NCBI GenBank assembly: GCA_030830595.1
Contig: JAURMS010000052.1
Span: forward strand, 1 to 5,720
Reading direction: 5' to 3'
Source: Gammaproteobacteria bacterium
Lineage (GTDB): Bacteria; Pseudomonadota; Gammaproteobacteria; Steroidobacterales; Steroidobacteraceae
Length of the DNA stretch: 5,720 bases
Part shown: in pieces, positions 1 through 5,720 of the stretch
How the letters are laid out: each line of letters starts with the position of its first letter
Numbering within the stretch: the first letter of the stretch is position 1
Position numbers and translations under genes: made by a program
The notes under the pieces: model-generated
The model's input: only the letters and a program-made list of their open reading frames with translations
What the model was told of the DNA's origin: nothing
Database searches by the model: none

Positions 1-2112
1 CACCTGGACCAGGCCGCTGGTGGAGGAGGGCAGCTGGGTGCTCAGCACCTGGCGGCCGGTGCCGTTCAGCAGGGTACCCAGGTTCACCCAGGGGCCTGAG
101 CCGATGGCGTAACTGAAGGCGAAGTTGTCGTTCTCCGAGTTCGCCGCGGCCTGGGCGTCCACCTCCAGGGTAACGACTGCGCCAGGCTGCACGTTGGCGA
201 TGGACCAGGTGTGCTCCAGGCGGCTAGTGCGGTTGGACGGCTTGCCGCCGCTGCTGGCCTCGGCGAGTACTTCGGTGCCGCTTGCGGTCGTGGTGCTCAG
301 GTAACTGCCAGAAGCGACGCTGCCAAAGGTCGTCAGCTCAGAACTCACGTTGGCCGAGAAAGGCAGGTTGATGGTGAACGGACCCACGCTGGTGCTCGGG
401 CTGTCGCCGATCGCGTTCCAGGCCTCCACGTAGTAGGCGTAGTCGCCGTTGGCCAGGTTGTTGTCGGCGTAGCTGGTGCTGTTCTTCGCCAGGCTGGCCA
501 GCAGGCTGAAGTTGCCACCGCCGATGGAGCGCCATACCCGGTAGCCCGCCTCGGTGTCGTCCGCGGTGGAGGCCGGGTCGACCCAGCTCAGCGAGATGGA
601 ATTCTCGTTGACCACCTCACCCAGGAGCCCCGTCGGGGTCGGGGGCGGCAGGGTGACCACGGTCGCGGTGGGGATGCTGCCGTTGATGAAGTACTGGCCG
701 ATGCTGCCGTAGTCCGTGTAGCCGTTGGTCAGCGGATCGCCCACGCCGACGCCCTCGATGGCCAGCACGTAATCGCCGCCCGTCACCGTGGTGGTGATCT
801 GGGCGAAGGTGTCGTTGGTCGGATCGCTCTGGGCGATGAGCGTGCCGCCGGCGGTGAAGAGCTTGGCCTGCACGTCCAGGTTCATGCCGCGGTTGCCCTG
901 GGCGTAGTAGCTCTGGATCCAGGCCGGGGTGACGCTGAGGTCCACCGTGCCCGCGCCCGAGGAGAAGCTGAACAGGTCGATGTCGGTACGGTCCTCGATG
1001 ACGCCCTTGTTGGCGGGATCGAGGTTGTCCGGATCGCTGACCGGGTTGGTGGAGAACACCACCGTGTCGCTCACTACCTGCAGGGCGGTGGCGGCCGCGA
1101 AGTCGGTATCGGCATGGTCGTCGGGGCGATAGGTCAGCTTACCGGCCATGATGGCCAGGTCGTCCTGGAACTGGGTGGCGTCCGCGTACTCGCCTTTGCT
1201 CCACTGGCTCACCTGGGCGTAGTAGCCCACGCCCATGATCGGGCCCCACTTGGTGTTGCCGCTGCCGTGACCTCCGTAGTAACCCTGCGTCGAGGTGGCA
1301 TCGTGCGACAGGCCGAGGTTGTGGCCCAGTTCGTGAGAGGCCGCTTCCGTAATGTTGTGGGGGCCGGTGCCCACGCCGTCCGTAAAGACCAGTGCAGGCT
1401 GGTAGAAGCGGAAGTTGGAACCGCCCCAAACGCCCACGTAGGCCACGCCACCGCAGCCGCAGGTGTAGATCTCCGGACCTTCGACTGAGGCCTTGCGGGT
1501 GACCAGAATGTGTCCGACGTTGGGGCCGAAGGACGCGGGTTCTTCGGTCGTTACGTCGATGTCGTAAGGCGCGAAGTCTTCGGCGATGCGCTTCCAGGTC
1601 TCGGCAATGGCATCCAGCTCGGCTTGGGTGAAGGTGCTGAAATCGCCGTCGATGCTGTACGGGCGCATGGTCAGCGTGCCACTGTTCCAGGCAGTATTCG
1701 AGACTACTGCGCCATCCATGTCGAGATACACCACCCGGCTGGCGCCGGGGCGGCTGTGGAGAGTGAAGACCTCCGCGGCCGGCAGGCCCTGGATCGAGGG
1801 CTCGCCCGCGGCTTCCGCGGTGGCGCCGTTCTCCCGGATCGGGTCTTCGTAAAAGACGCCACCCTGGCGATCGGCGCGCAGGTGAGCGGCGTCCGCCGGT
1901 GTCCAGTCGAAATTACCCAGCCACTGCAAGGCCCGCTCGCGGGCGGCTTCCGGCAGGCGCTCCACGTCGTTGCGCAGGCGGCTGGCCGGAAGGGCGCCGA
2001 GGTCGATCGGCGCGCGCTCGACGGCGGGCGCCGCGGGCGCGGCCGAGGCCGAGGGGCCGGCGACGATCAGGGTGATGGCTGCCGCGAGGCAGGTAGTGGC
2101 AATCTTGTGCAT
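1..2112 (-). CDS. Secreted reprolysin-like zinc metalloprotease with PPC and FN3 domains (C-terminus cut by window edge)
   Basis: This is a secreted zinc endopeptidase of the metzincin clan (M12B/reprolysin-like). The reading frame is open from the ATG at 2112 to base 1 (704 codons, no stop), so the C-terminus lies outside. Residues 1-24 form a signal peptide: His-Lys, a hydrophobic core, then a likely cut after Ala-Ser-Ala. A propeptide-like stretch runs to about 120. The catalytic domain is about 125-325. It carries HELGHNLGLSHD at 260-271, in which H260, H264 and H270 bind zinc, E261 is catalytic and D271 is reprolysin-like; the probable Met-turn is M293 in GPIMG. A GVAYVG strand follows C218/C220. 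About 355-478 resembles a bacterial pre-peptidase C-terminal (PPC) domain (GVIEDRTDIDLFSF). About 488-580 is a fibronectin type III domain (SISLSWVDP). From 585 on there is a Ser/Thr/Gly-rich, beta-like region. The start is supported by GGGAG 7 nt upstream and by the signal peptide. Export, probably with propeptide removal, is inferred; the substrate is unknown. It is divergent from gltS. Confidence 0.9.
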   Translation of the reverse strand, partial: MHKIATTCLAAAITLIVAGPSASAAPAAPAVERAPIDLGALPASRLRNDVERLPEAARERALQWLGNFDWTPADAAHLRADRQGGVFYEDPIRENGATAEAAGEPSIQGLPAAEVFTLHSRPGASRVVYLDMDGAVVSNTAWNSGTLTMRPYSIDGDFSTFTQAELDAIAETWKRIAEDFAPYDIDVTTEEPASFGPNVGHILVTRKASVEGPEIYTCGCGGVAYVGVWGGSNFRFYQPALVFTDGVGTGPHNITEAASHELGHNLGLSHDATSTQGYYGGHGSGNTKWGPIMGVGYYAQVSQWSKGEYADATQFQDDLAIMAGKLTYRPDDHADTDFAAATALQVVSDTVVFSTNPVSDPDNLDPANKGVIEDRTDIDLFSFSSGAGTVDLSVTPAWIQSYYAQGNRGMNLDVQAKLFTAGGTLIAQSDPTNDTFAQITTTVTGGDYVLAIEGVGVGDPLTNGYTDYGSIGQYFINGSIPTATVVTLPPPTPTGLLGEVVNENSISLSWVDPASTADDTEAGYRVWRSIGGGNFSLLASLAKNSTSYADNNLANGDYAYYVEAWNAIGDSPSTSVGPFTINLPFSANVSSELTTFGSVASGSYLSTTTASGTEVLAEASSGGKPSNRTSRLEHTWSIANVQPGAVVTLEVDAQAAANSENDNFAFSYAIGSGPWVNLGTLLNGTGRQVLSTQLPSSTSGLVQV

Positions 2113-2119
2113 CTGCGAA

Positions 2120-2124
2120 CTCCC
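2120..2124 (-). promoter_or_regulatory. Shine-Dalgarno site of the metalloprotease gene
   Basis: On the minus strand this reads GGGAG, followed by a 7-nt spacer and the ATG at 2112. Spacing and match are good. Together with the signal peptide that begins at this ATG, it fixes the start of the protease gene. Confidence 0.7.
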
Positions 2125-2133
2125 GAGTCTCTA

Positions 2134-2150
2134 GGGCCCTGCCTGGGCCC
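2134..2150 (-). other. GGGCCC-loop-GGGCCC hairpin in the metalloprotease leader
   Basis: Two copies of GGGCCC (2134-2139 and 2145-2150) are separated by 5 bases. GGGCCC is its own reverse complement, so the copies form both a direct repeat and a six-pair all-GC stem with a 5-nt loop. On the minus strand the stem ends 9 nt before the protease Shine-Dalgarno site. No T-run follows, so it is not a standard intrinsic terminator. A weaker CCCC/GGGG stem flanked by GCA/TGC lies further upstream at 2180-2202. Roles in mRNA stability, translation control or a protein-binding site are possible but inferred. Confidence 0.4.
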
Positions 2151-2222
2151 GTTGGATGATTCGGGGCGAGTGACAACCAGCACATTCCCCTCGACGGGGT
2201 GCATTAGGCTCTATCGATCGAC

Positions 2223-2314
2223 CCAAACATATGCGTGTTTTCCGCAGACGCGATTTAAGTCCAGGCCAAACAGTCCTGTCCGCGTCCGGGATCACCTTTT
2301 GAGCCCATAAAACA
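2223..2314. repeat. Short AAACA repeats in the divergent intergenic region
   Basis: CCAAACA occurs at 2223-2229 and 2266-2272, and AAACA occurs again at 2310-2314. The AAACA starts (2225, 2268, 2310) are 43 and 42 bases apart, close to four helical turns. The first copy faces an inverted TGTTT at 2236-2240, and the third sits in an AAAC-4 nt-GTTT inverted repeat (2310-2321). This could be an operator array for the divergent promoters, but the words are short and the region is richer in A+T than the genes, so chance is a serious alternative. Confidence 0.2.
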
Positions 2315-2324
2315 ATGGTTTGCG

Positions 2325-2333
2325 TGACATAAT
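2325..2333 (+). promoter_or_regulatory. Candidate extended -10 promoter for gltS
   Basis: TGACATAAT matches an extended -10 element (TG, one base, then CATAAT, five of six to TATAAT). No good -35 hexamer sits 16-18 bases upstream; the nearest, TTGAGC at 2299-2304, is 23 bases away. Extended -10 promoters can work without a strong -35. Transcription would begin near 2340, so the mRNA would have almost no leader before the ATG at 2342. That agrees with the lack of any visible Shine-Dalgarno sequence there. Confidence 0.4.
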
Positions 2334-2341
2334 CAGCCTTG

Positions 2342-3535
2342 ATGCTGGATCTCGGCCTGACCGGAACGCTCGCACTTGCCTGCCTCAGCTTGTGGGTGGG
2401 CATCGGTTTGCTACGTCGCCTGCCGCTGCTGGCCCGCTACAACCTTCCGCCGCCGGTGATCGGAGGGTTGGTGGTGGCCGCCGTTGGCTGGGTGTTACAC
2501 GCCGGCGAGCTCGCGACCCTGCGCTTCGATACCAGCCTGCAGGGCCCACTGATGACCGCCTTTTTTACCGCCATCGGTTTCGGCGCGAGCCTCGACCTGC
2601 TGCGCCGGGGCGGCAGCCAGATGCTGCTGTTCCTCGGCCTCGCAGCCCTGCTGGCCGTGCTTCAGTCAGCGGTCGGCATGCTGGTCGCCGTGGGTTTCGG
2701 TCAGTCGCCCATTTTGGGTGTGCTGATGGGGACCGCCACCATGGCTGGCGGCCCCGCCACGGGGCTGGCCTTTGCTCCGCTATTTGAGGAGGCGGGCGTG
2801 GCGGGCGCCGAGGGACTAGCCATCGCCTCGGCCATGGCGGGCATCGTGCTGGGGGGCGTGCTGGGCGGGCCGCTAGCGACGCGCCTGATGCAGAGGCACC
2901 AGCTGCGCGGCCAGGCGGCGGGCGCTTCGGAAACGGTTACCGATGGCGCGGCGCCTGTCGATGAGCAGGAGCATGGGCTTCGGGGCACCGTTCATGCGCT
3001 GACCAGCCTGCTGCTGGCCATGTGGCTTGGGCAGGGGCTGAGCGCCCTCTGGACGTCGGCCGGCGTCACCCTGCCCGGTTACGTGGGCGCCATGCTGGTC
3101 GGCGCCCTGTGGCGCAACCTGAGTGACGCTGCAGGCTGGCTGGCTCCCCCGGTGGAGTCCATTTCGCGGATCGGCACGGTATGCCTGACCCTGTTCCTGG
3201 CAGTGGCCTTGATGAACCTGAGGCTCTGGGAACTGGCTTCGCTGGCGCTGCCACTGATGGTGAACCTCGTGGTACAGGCGCTTATGGTCTGGCTGTTCGC
3301 GGGCTGGGTGCTGTTCAGGCTGGTCGGCCGGGATTACGACGCCGCTGTCATGTGCGGCGGGTTCAGCGGCTTCATGCTCGGCACGACTGCGAACGCGATG
3401 GCAGTGATGAAAACCCTGGAGGACCGCTACGGGGCCGCGCCGCGTGCCTTCCTCGTGGTGCCGGTGGTCGGCGCGTTTTTCATCGACTTCACCAACGCGC
3501 TGACCATCACGGCCTTCCTGAACCTGCTCGACTGA
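2342..3535 (+). CDS. gltS: Sodium/glutamate symporter, GltS (ESS) family
   Basis: Integral inner-membrane transporter of 397 residues, about the length of E. coli GltS (401). The family imports glutamate with sodium. The match to GltS is clear from memory along the chain: YNLPPPVIGGL at 33-43, PLMTAFFTAIGFGASL at 69-84, LWELASLALP at 295-304, and the C-terminal AFLVVPVVGAFFID at 369-382. The protein has two halves, each with a glycine-rich re-entrant loop, at about 134-145 (GGPATG) and 338-353 (CGGFSGFMLGTTANA). A polar cytosolic linker at about 181-215 joins them. Both loops differ from E. coli (GGHGTG in the first, AGHCGFGLGATPTA in the second), so the exact substrate is less certain than the family. 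ATG 2342 fits the family's N-terminus; a TTG directly before it would add one residue. No Shine-Dalgarno sequence is visible and an extended -10 lies just upstream. It is convergent with pabBC, 15 bp away. Confidence 0.9.
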   Translation: MLDLGLTGTLALACLSLWVGIGLLRRLPLLARYNLPPPVIGGLVVAAVGWVLHAGELATLRFDTSLQGPLMTAFFTAIGFGASLDLLRRGGSQMLLFLGLAALLAVLQSAVGMLVAVGFGQSPILGVLMGTATMAGGPATGLAFAPLFEEAGVAGAEGLAIASAMAGIVLGGVLGGPLATRLMQRHQLRGQAAGASETVTDGAAPVDEQEHGLRGTVHALTSLLLAMWLGQGLSALWTSAGVTLPGYVGAMLVGALWRNLSDAAGWLAPPVESISRIGTVCLTLFLAVALMNLRLWELASLALPLMVNLVVQALMVWLFAGWVLFRLVGRDYDAAVMCGGFSGFMLGTTANAMAVMKTLEDRYGAAPRAFLVVPVVGAFFIDFTNALTITAFLNLLD

Positions 3536-3556
3536 CCCCGGCTTTGCGAGTCAGTC
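3530..3556. terminator. Inverted repeat between convergent genes, containing both stop codons
   Basis: GACTGAC (3530-3536) and GTCAGTC (3550-3556) are perfect 7-bp inverted arms around a 13-base loop that can itself form a small GC-ttt-GC pin. The gltS stop (TGA 3533-3535) lies in the left arm and the pabBC stop (3551-3553, minus strand) in the right arm. Position suggests a shared bidirectional terminator. No T-run follows on either strand, so classical intrinsic termination is doubtful. The symmetry exists because both genes end GAC TGA C, and it may be coincidence. Confidence 0.4.
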
Positions 3557-5323
3557 CACCAGCACGACCTCGATCCAGCCGCGCAGGCTGTTGACGAGCC
3601 AAATCCGTTGGGCGGCGCGGAGGTTCTCGCGCGTGAGGGTGGCTTCCACCACCTCGCCTTGCTCCAGCAACTCGGCCCTCAGGACGCCCGGCAGCAGGCC
3701 GCAGTGCAGGGCCGGCGTCACTCGTCGACCTCCGAGGTCGAGCACCAGGTTGGCCCGGCAGGATTCGGTCAGCTCGCCCTGTCGATTGGCAAGGATCACG
3801 TCGTCGACGTCCGGACGTCCGGCCAGTGCCGCGTCATAGGCGCTCCGCCGGGTGGTCTTGTTGAACAGCAGGGGATCGGTCTCGTCCACCGCCTCCTCCG
3901 CCAGGGCGACCCGCCACACAACGCGGGTGTCCTGATGGGGTGACACCTCGATGTGGCAATGGCCGCGGCGCTCGAGCGTGATGCGCAGGCGCCAGAGACC
4001 GTTGGCATGGGCCTCACAGGCCTCGGTGATTTGCTGGCGGATGCCCGGCTCGTCACAATCGAAATCGAAGTAGTTGGCACTGGCCCGCAGCCGCTGCAGG
4101 TGTCGATCCAGACGCAGCGCTTGCCCTGCTTCCAGTCGAAGCGTCTCGAACAACTGAAAATCCGGTGTCCACCGTCGAGGTTGGGTCGCAAACTGTGCCT
4201 TGAGCAGGCACTCCTCATACTCCGCGTCGGCCTCGGAATCGGCAGTGATGCCGGCACCGACCCCCAGGGTGGCGCTGCCTGCGCCGCGGTCGAGGGTGAG
4301 CGTGCGGATGGGGACGTTGAAGATGGCGTCTCCGCCCGGCCTGAGCAGGCCGATGGCGCCGGTGTAGAACCCGCGCGGTGCGGCCTCCAGTGCGCTGATC
4401 AGTTTGAGCGTGCTCAGCTTCGGCGCGCCCGTCACCGAGCCGCAGGGAAACAGTGCTGCCAGGCATTGCCTGAGGCCGGTGCCCGCCGGCAGCCTCGCCT
4501 CGATGGTGGAGGTCAGCTGCCACAGCGTGGGGTAGCGCTCTGCCTCGAACAGCCTACTGACCGTCACCGTGCCGGGCAGCGCGAGCCGCCCGAGGTCGTT
4601 GCGCAACAGGTCCACGATCATGACGTTTTCGGCCCGTGCCTTGGGCGAGGCCTGCAGCGCGTCACGCAGGGCGAGGTCCTCCGCGAGCCACCGCCCTCGG
4701 GCTGTGGTGCCCTTCATAGGTCGGGCCCGGATCGTCTCGCCCGCGGTTTCGAAAAATAGTTCGGGCGACAGGCTGATCACCTGCAGGGGACCGACGTCGA
4801 GCCACGCAGCGTAAGCGGGCTGCTGGGCCTGCAGCAGTCCCTCAAAGATGTCCTCTGGAGCTGCCTTCGGCAGCGGGCCTGCCATCGGGAAGGTCAGGTT
4901 GACCTGGTAGGTGTCCCCGGCGCGTATCGCCTCCTGCACGGCTGCCACTTGATCCCGGAATTGGGCCCGATCGAGCGTGGGCGTGAGCGAGAGGGTGGGC
5001 GCCGGGCAGGCGGGATCGGCCGTGCCGGGAGGCAGAGGCGTTACCGAATCCGGGTGGAATTCGGCCGCCACGGCCAGTGGCATGTTCGTATCTCGCCTGC
5101 CAGCTGGCAGCCCGGGCAGAAAAGCGGCGGCGGCCTCGAAGGACAAAGCCAGCGCGACCCAGCGACCGGCAGCCGAGGCCTGCTCGGCGCGTGCGATCAG
5201 CGCGTCGACCTCCGCGAGCGACCAGGCGACGTGGGTGACCCGCGGCGAGGTCAGCCGTTGCGACCAGCGGGGGTTGCCATCCCAGGCGCGAAACCAGGCC
5301 TCGCGCAGGCTGGGTTCAGCCAC
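3551..5323 (-). CDS. pabB: Bifunctional aminodeoxychorismate synthase component I / aminodeoxychorismate lyase (PabB-PabC fusion)
   Basis: Cytosolic fusion enzyme of 590 residues for the 4-aminobenzoate branch of folate synthesis. The N-terminal PabB part (about 1-380) aminates chorismate to 4-amino-4-deoxychorismate, using ammonia from a PabA amidotransferase not seen here. The C-terminal part (about 388-590) is a PLP-dependent class IV aminotransferase-fold lyase giving 4-aminobenzoate and pyruvate. PabB motifs are GDTYQVNLTFPM (136-147), PMKGTTARG (202-210, K204 the expected catalytic lysine), DLLRNDLGRL (238-247), CGSVTGAPK (294-302) and GAGITADSEADAEYEE (356-371). Lyase motifs are FNKTTRRSAYD (487-497, K489 the expected PLP lysine), GELTESCRANLVL (516-528), GLLPGVLR (542-549) and NSLRGW (578-583). 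The GTG at 5323 is chosen because it overlaps the upstream stop by 8 bases, suggesting translational coupling, and lies just before the first PabB-like residues. The frame is open further upstream to an ATG at 5452, but that would overlap the upstream gene by 137 bases. The Shine-Dalgarno match is weak. Confidence 0.92.
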   Translation of the reverse strand: MAEPSLREAWFRAWDGNPRWSQRLTSPRVTHVAWSLAEVDALIARAEQASAAGRWVALALSFEAAAAFLPGLPAGRRDTNMPLAVAAEFHPDSVTPLPPGTADPACPAPTLSLTPTLDRAQFRDQVAAVQEAIRAGDTYQVNLTFPMAGPLPKAAPEDIFEGLLQAQQPAYAAWLDVGPLQVISLSPELFFETAGETIRARPMKGTTARGRWLAEDLALRDALQASPKARAENVMIVDLLRNDLGRLALPGTVTVSRLFEAERYPTLWQLTSTIEARLPAGTGLRQCLAALFPCGSVTGAPKLSTLKLISALEAAPRGFYTGAIGLLRPGGDAIFNVPIRTLTLDRGAGSATLGVGAGITADSEADAEYEECLLKAQFATQPRRWTPDFQLFETLRLEAGQALRLDRHLQRLRASANYFDFDCDEPGIRQQITEACEAHANGLWRLRITLERRGHCHIEVSPHQDTRVVWRVALAEEAVDETDPLLFNKTTRRSAYDAALAGRPDVDDVILANRQGELTESCRANLVLDLGGRRVTPALHCGLLPGVLRAELLEQGEVVEATLTRENLRAAQRIWLVNSLRGWIEVVLVD

Positions 5324-5720
5324 CTGCTTCGGCCAGATAGAACCATTCGTAGCCGACTCGGGCGGCCGGATCGGGAAACACCACCCGCGCATCCCGCGGA
5401 GCGACGACTGGCGAGCCATCGGCGCGAAAGCCCACAGGCTCGCCGGCCGCAACCGGGTCGAAGCTGACCCACTCCCGGGCCAGGCTGTCCGCCGGGTCCT
5501 CGCGATCGATGACGGCCACCAGGCGCAGGCGCTCGAAACTCGAGGCGGGGGGTTCTAGCGGCAGGGCGGCCAGCCCCAACAGTGCGATGGCCTGACGGAT
5601 GGCGCGATAGGCCACCTCCGGGGCAGCAGGATCCTCATGCTGTCCGCACTCGACGGTGATGCCATAGCCGCCACAGGCGCGGATGTACTCGGTGGTCCCC
5701 ACGCCATAGACGGGGTCCGA
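5316..5720 (-). CDS. Succinylglutamate desuccinylase/aspartoacylase-family hydrolase, C-terminal part (start beyond right edge)
   Basis: The visible 134 residues are the C-terminal part of a zinc-dependent M14-type hydrolase of the AstE/AspA family, which removes acyl groups from N-acyl amino acids or related amides. The frame is open from the right edge (5720) to TGA 5318-5316. Evidence is the conserved block GVGTTEYIRACGGYGITVECG directly followed by QHEDP; its Glu in ITVECG is the expected catalytic acid/base. The usual Ala-rich helix and a C-terminal beta domain ending GYEWFYLAEAGG follow. The family's zinc ligands (an HGNE-like motif and a later His) would lie upstream, outside the window. 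The stop overlaps the GTG of pabBC by 8 bases, so the two are probably one operon. The pabBC neighbour gives no support for the arginine succinyltransferase pathway, so the substrate is left open and astE is not assigned. Confidence 0.8.
   Translation of the reverse strand, partial: SDPVYGVGTTEYIRACGGYGITVECGQHEDPAAPEVAYRAIRQAIALLGLAALPLEPPASSFERLRLVAVIDREDPADSLAREWVSFDPVAAGEPVGFRADGSPVVAPRDARVVFPDPAARVGYEWFYLAEAGG

Noticed and set aside
211..1488. Long plus-strand open frame of 425 codons antisense to the metalloprotease
   Set aside because: It is low-complexity Arg/Gly/Val/Ala-rich sequence with no motif. It lies opposite a well-supported protease frame with zinc site, signal peptide and domains, and is typical of antisense frames in GC-rich DNA.
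2214..2221. TCGATCGA 8-bp palindrome
   Set aside because: It is a single short palindrome in a mixed-composition region, with no second copy or link to a promoter element.
2203..2280. Sigma70-type promoter for the metalloprotease on the minus strand
   Set aside because: Candidates such as CGGACA-18 nt-TTAAAT and a CCTAAT -10 match only about four of six bases per box, and no one candidate stands out.
1510..2310. Plus-strand open frame of 266 codons running into the intergenic region
   Set aside because: It is antisense to the protease N-terminus and then crosses its leader and promoter area. There is no recognisable domain, and composition is that of a shadow frame.
3953..4759. Plus-strand open frame of 268 codons inside pabBC
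   Set aside because: It is antisense to conserved PabB and lyase motifs, and no domain or ribosome-binding site is visible.
5324..5452. Upstream ATG extension of pabBC by 43 residues
   Set aside because: The stretch lies wholly inside the hydrolase coding sequence in another frame and looks like neither PabB nor any domain I know.
2342..5720. A functional system joining gltS, the acylase and pabBC around glutamate
   Set aside because: gltS is on the opposite strand and convergent, the acylase substrate is unknown, and PabB gets its ammonia through PabA from glutamine. Shared glutamate chemistry is too general to support a system.

Overview
The window is GC-rich, with tightly packed genes and long antisense open frames that come only from base composition. 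Gene content fits a Gram-negative proteobacterium, most likely a Gammaproteobacterium of the Xanthomonadales/Chromatiales type. Pointers are the secreted reprolysin-like protease with C-terminal PPC and FN3 modules, the fused pabB-pabC gene, and the aspartoacylase-like gene coupled to it. The taxon is an inference from family habits, not from a marker gene.

Layout, left to right. (1) 1-2112, minus strand: a secreted zinc metalloprotease with its C-terminus cut by the window edge. It has a signal peptide, propeptide-like region, metzincin catalytic domain, PPC domain, FN3 domain and a terminal beta-rich region. (2) 2113-2341: a 229-bp divergent intergenic region. It holds the protease ribosome-binding site, a GGGCCC hairpin in the protease leader, short AAACA repeats, and an extended -10 element that would make the next gene's mRNA nearly leaderless. 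(3) 2342-3535, plus strand: a GltS-family sodium/glutamate symporter. (4) 3536-3550: a 15-bp convergent gap inside an inverted repeat whose two arms each contain a stop codon. (5) 3551-5323, minus strand: a PabB-PabC fusion (aminodeoxychorismate synthase component I plus aminodeoxychorismate lyase), best started at a GTG that overlaps the upstream stop by 8 bases. (6) 5316-5720, minus strand: the C-terminal part of a succinylglutamate desuccinylase/aspartoacylase-family (M14-type) hydrolase, whose start lies beyond the right edge.

The two right-hand genes look like one operon read right to left, ending tail to tail with gltS; gltS and the protease are divergent. PabBC makes 4-aminobenzoate for folate. 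The symporter, the protease and the amidohydrolase have no clear shared pathway. I see no mobile element, CRISPR array, RNA gene or defence-like cassette. I read this as an ordinary chromosomal region with a few details worth checking, not a new system.
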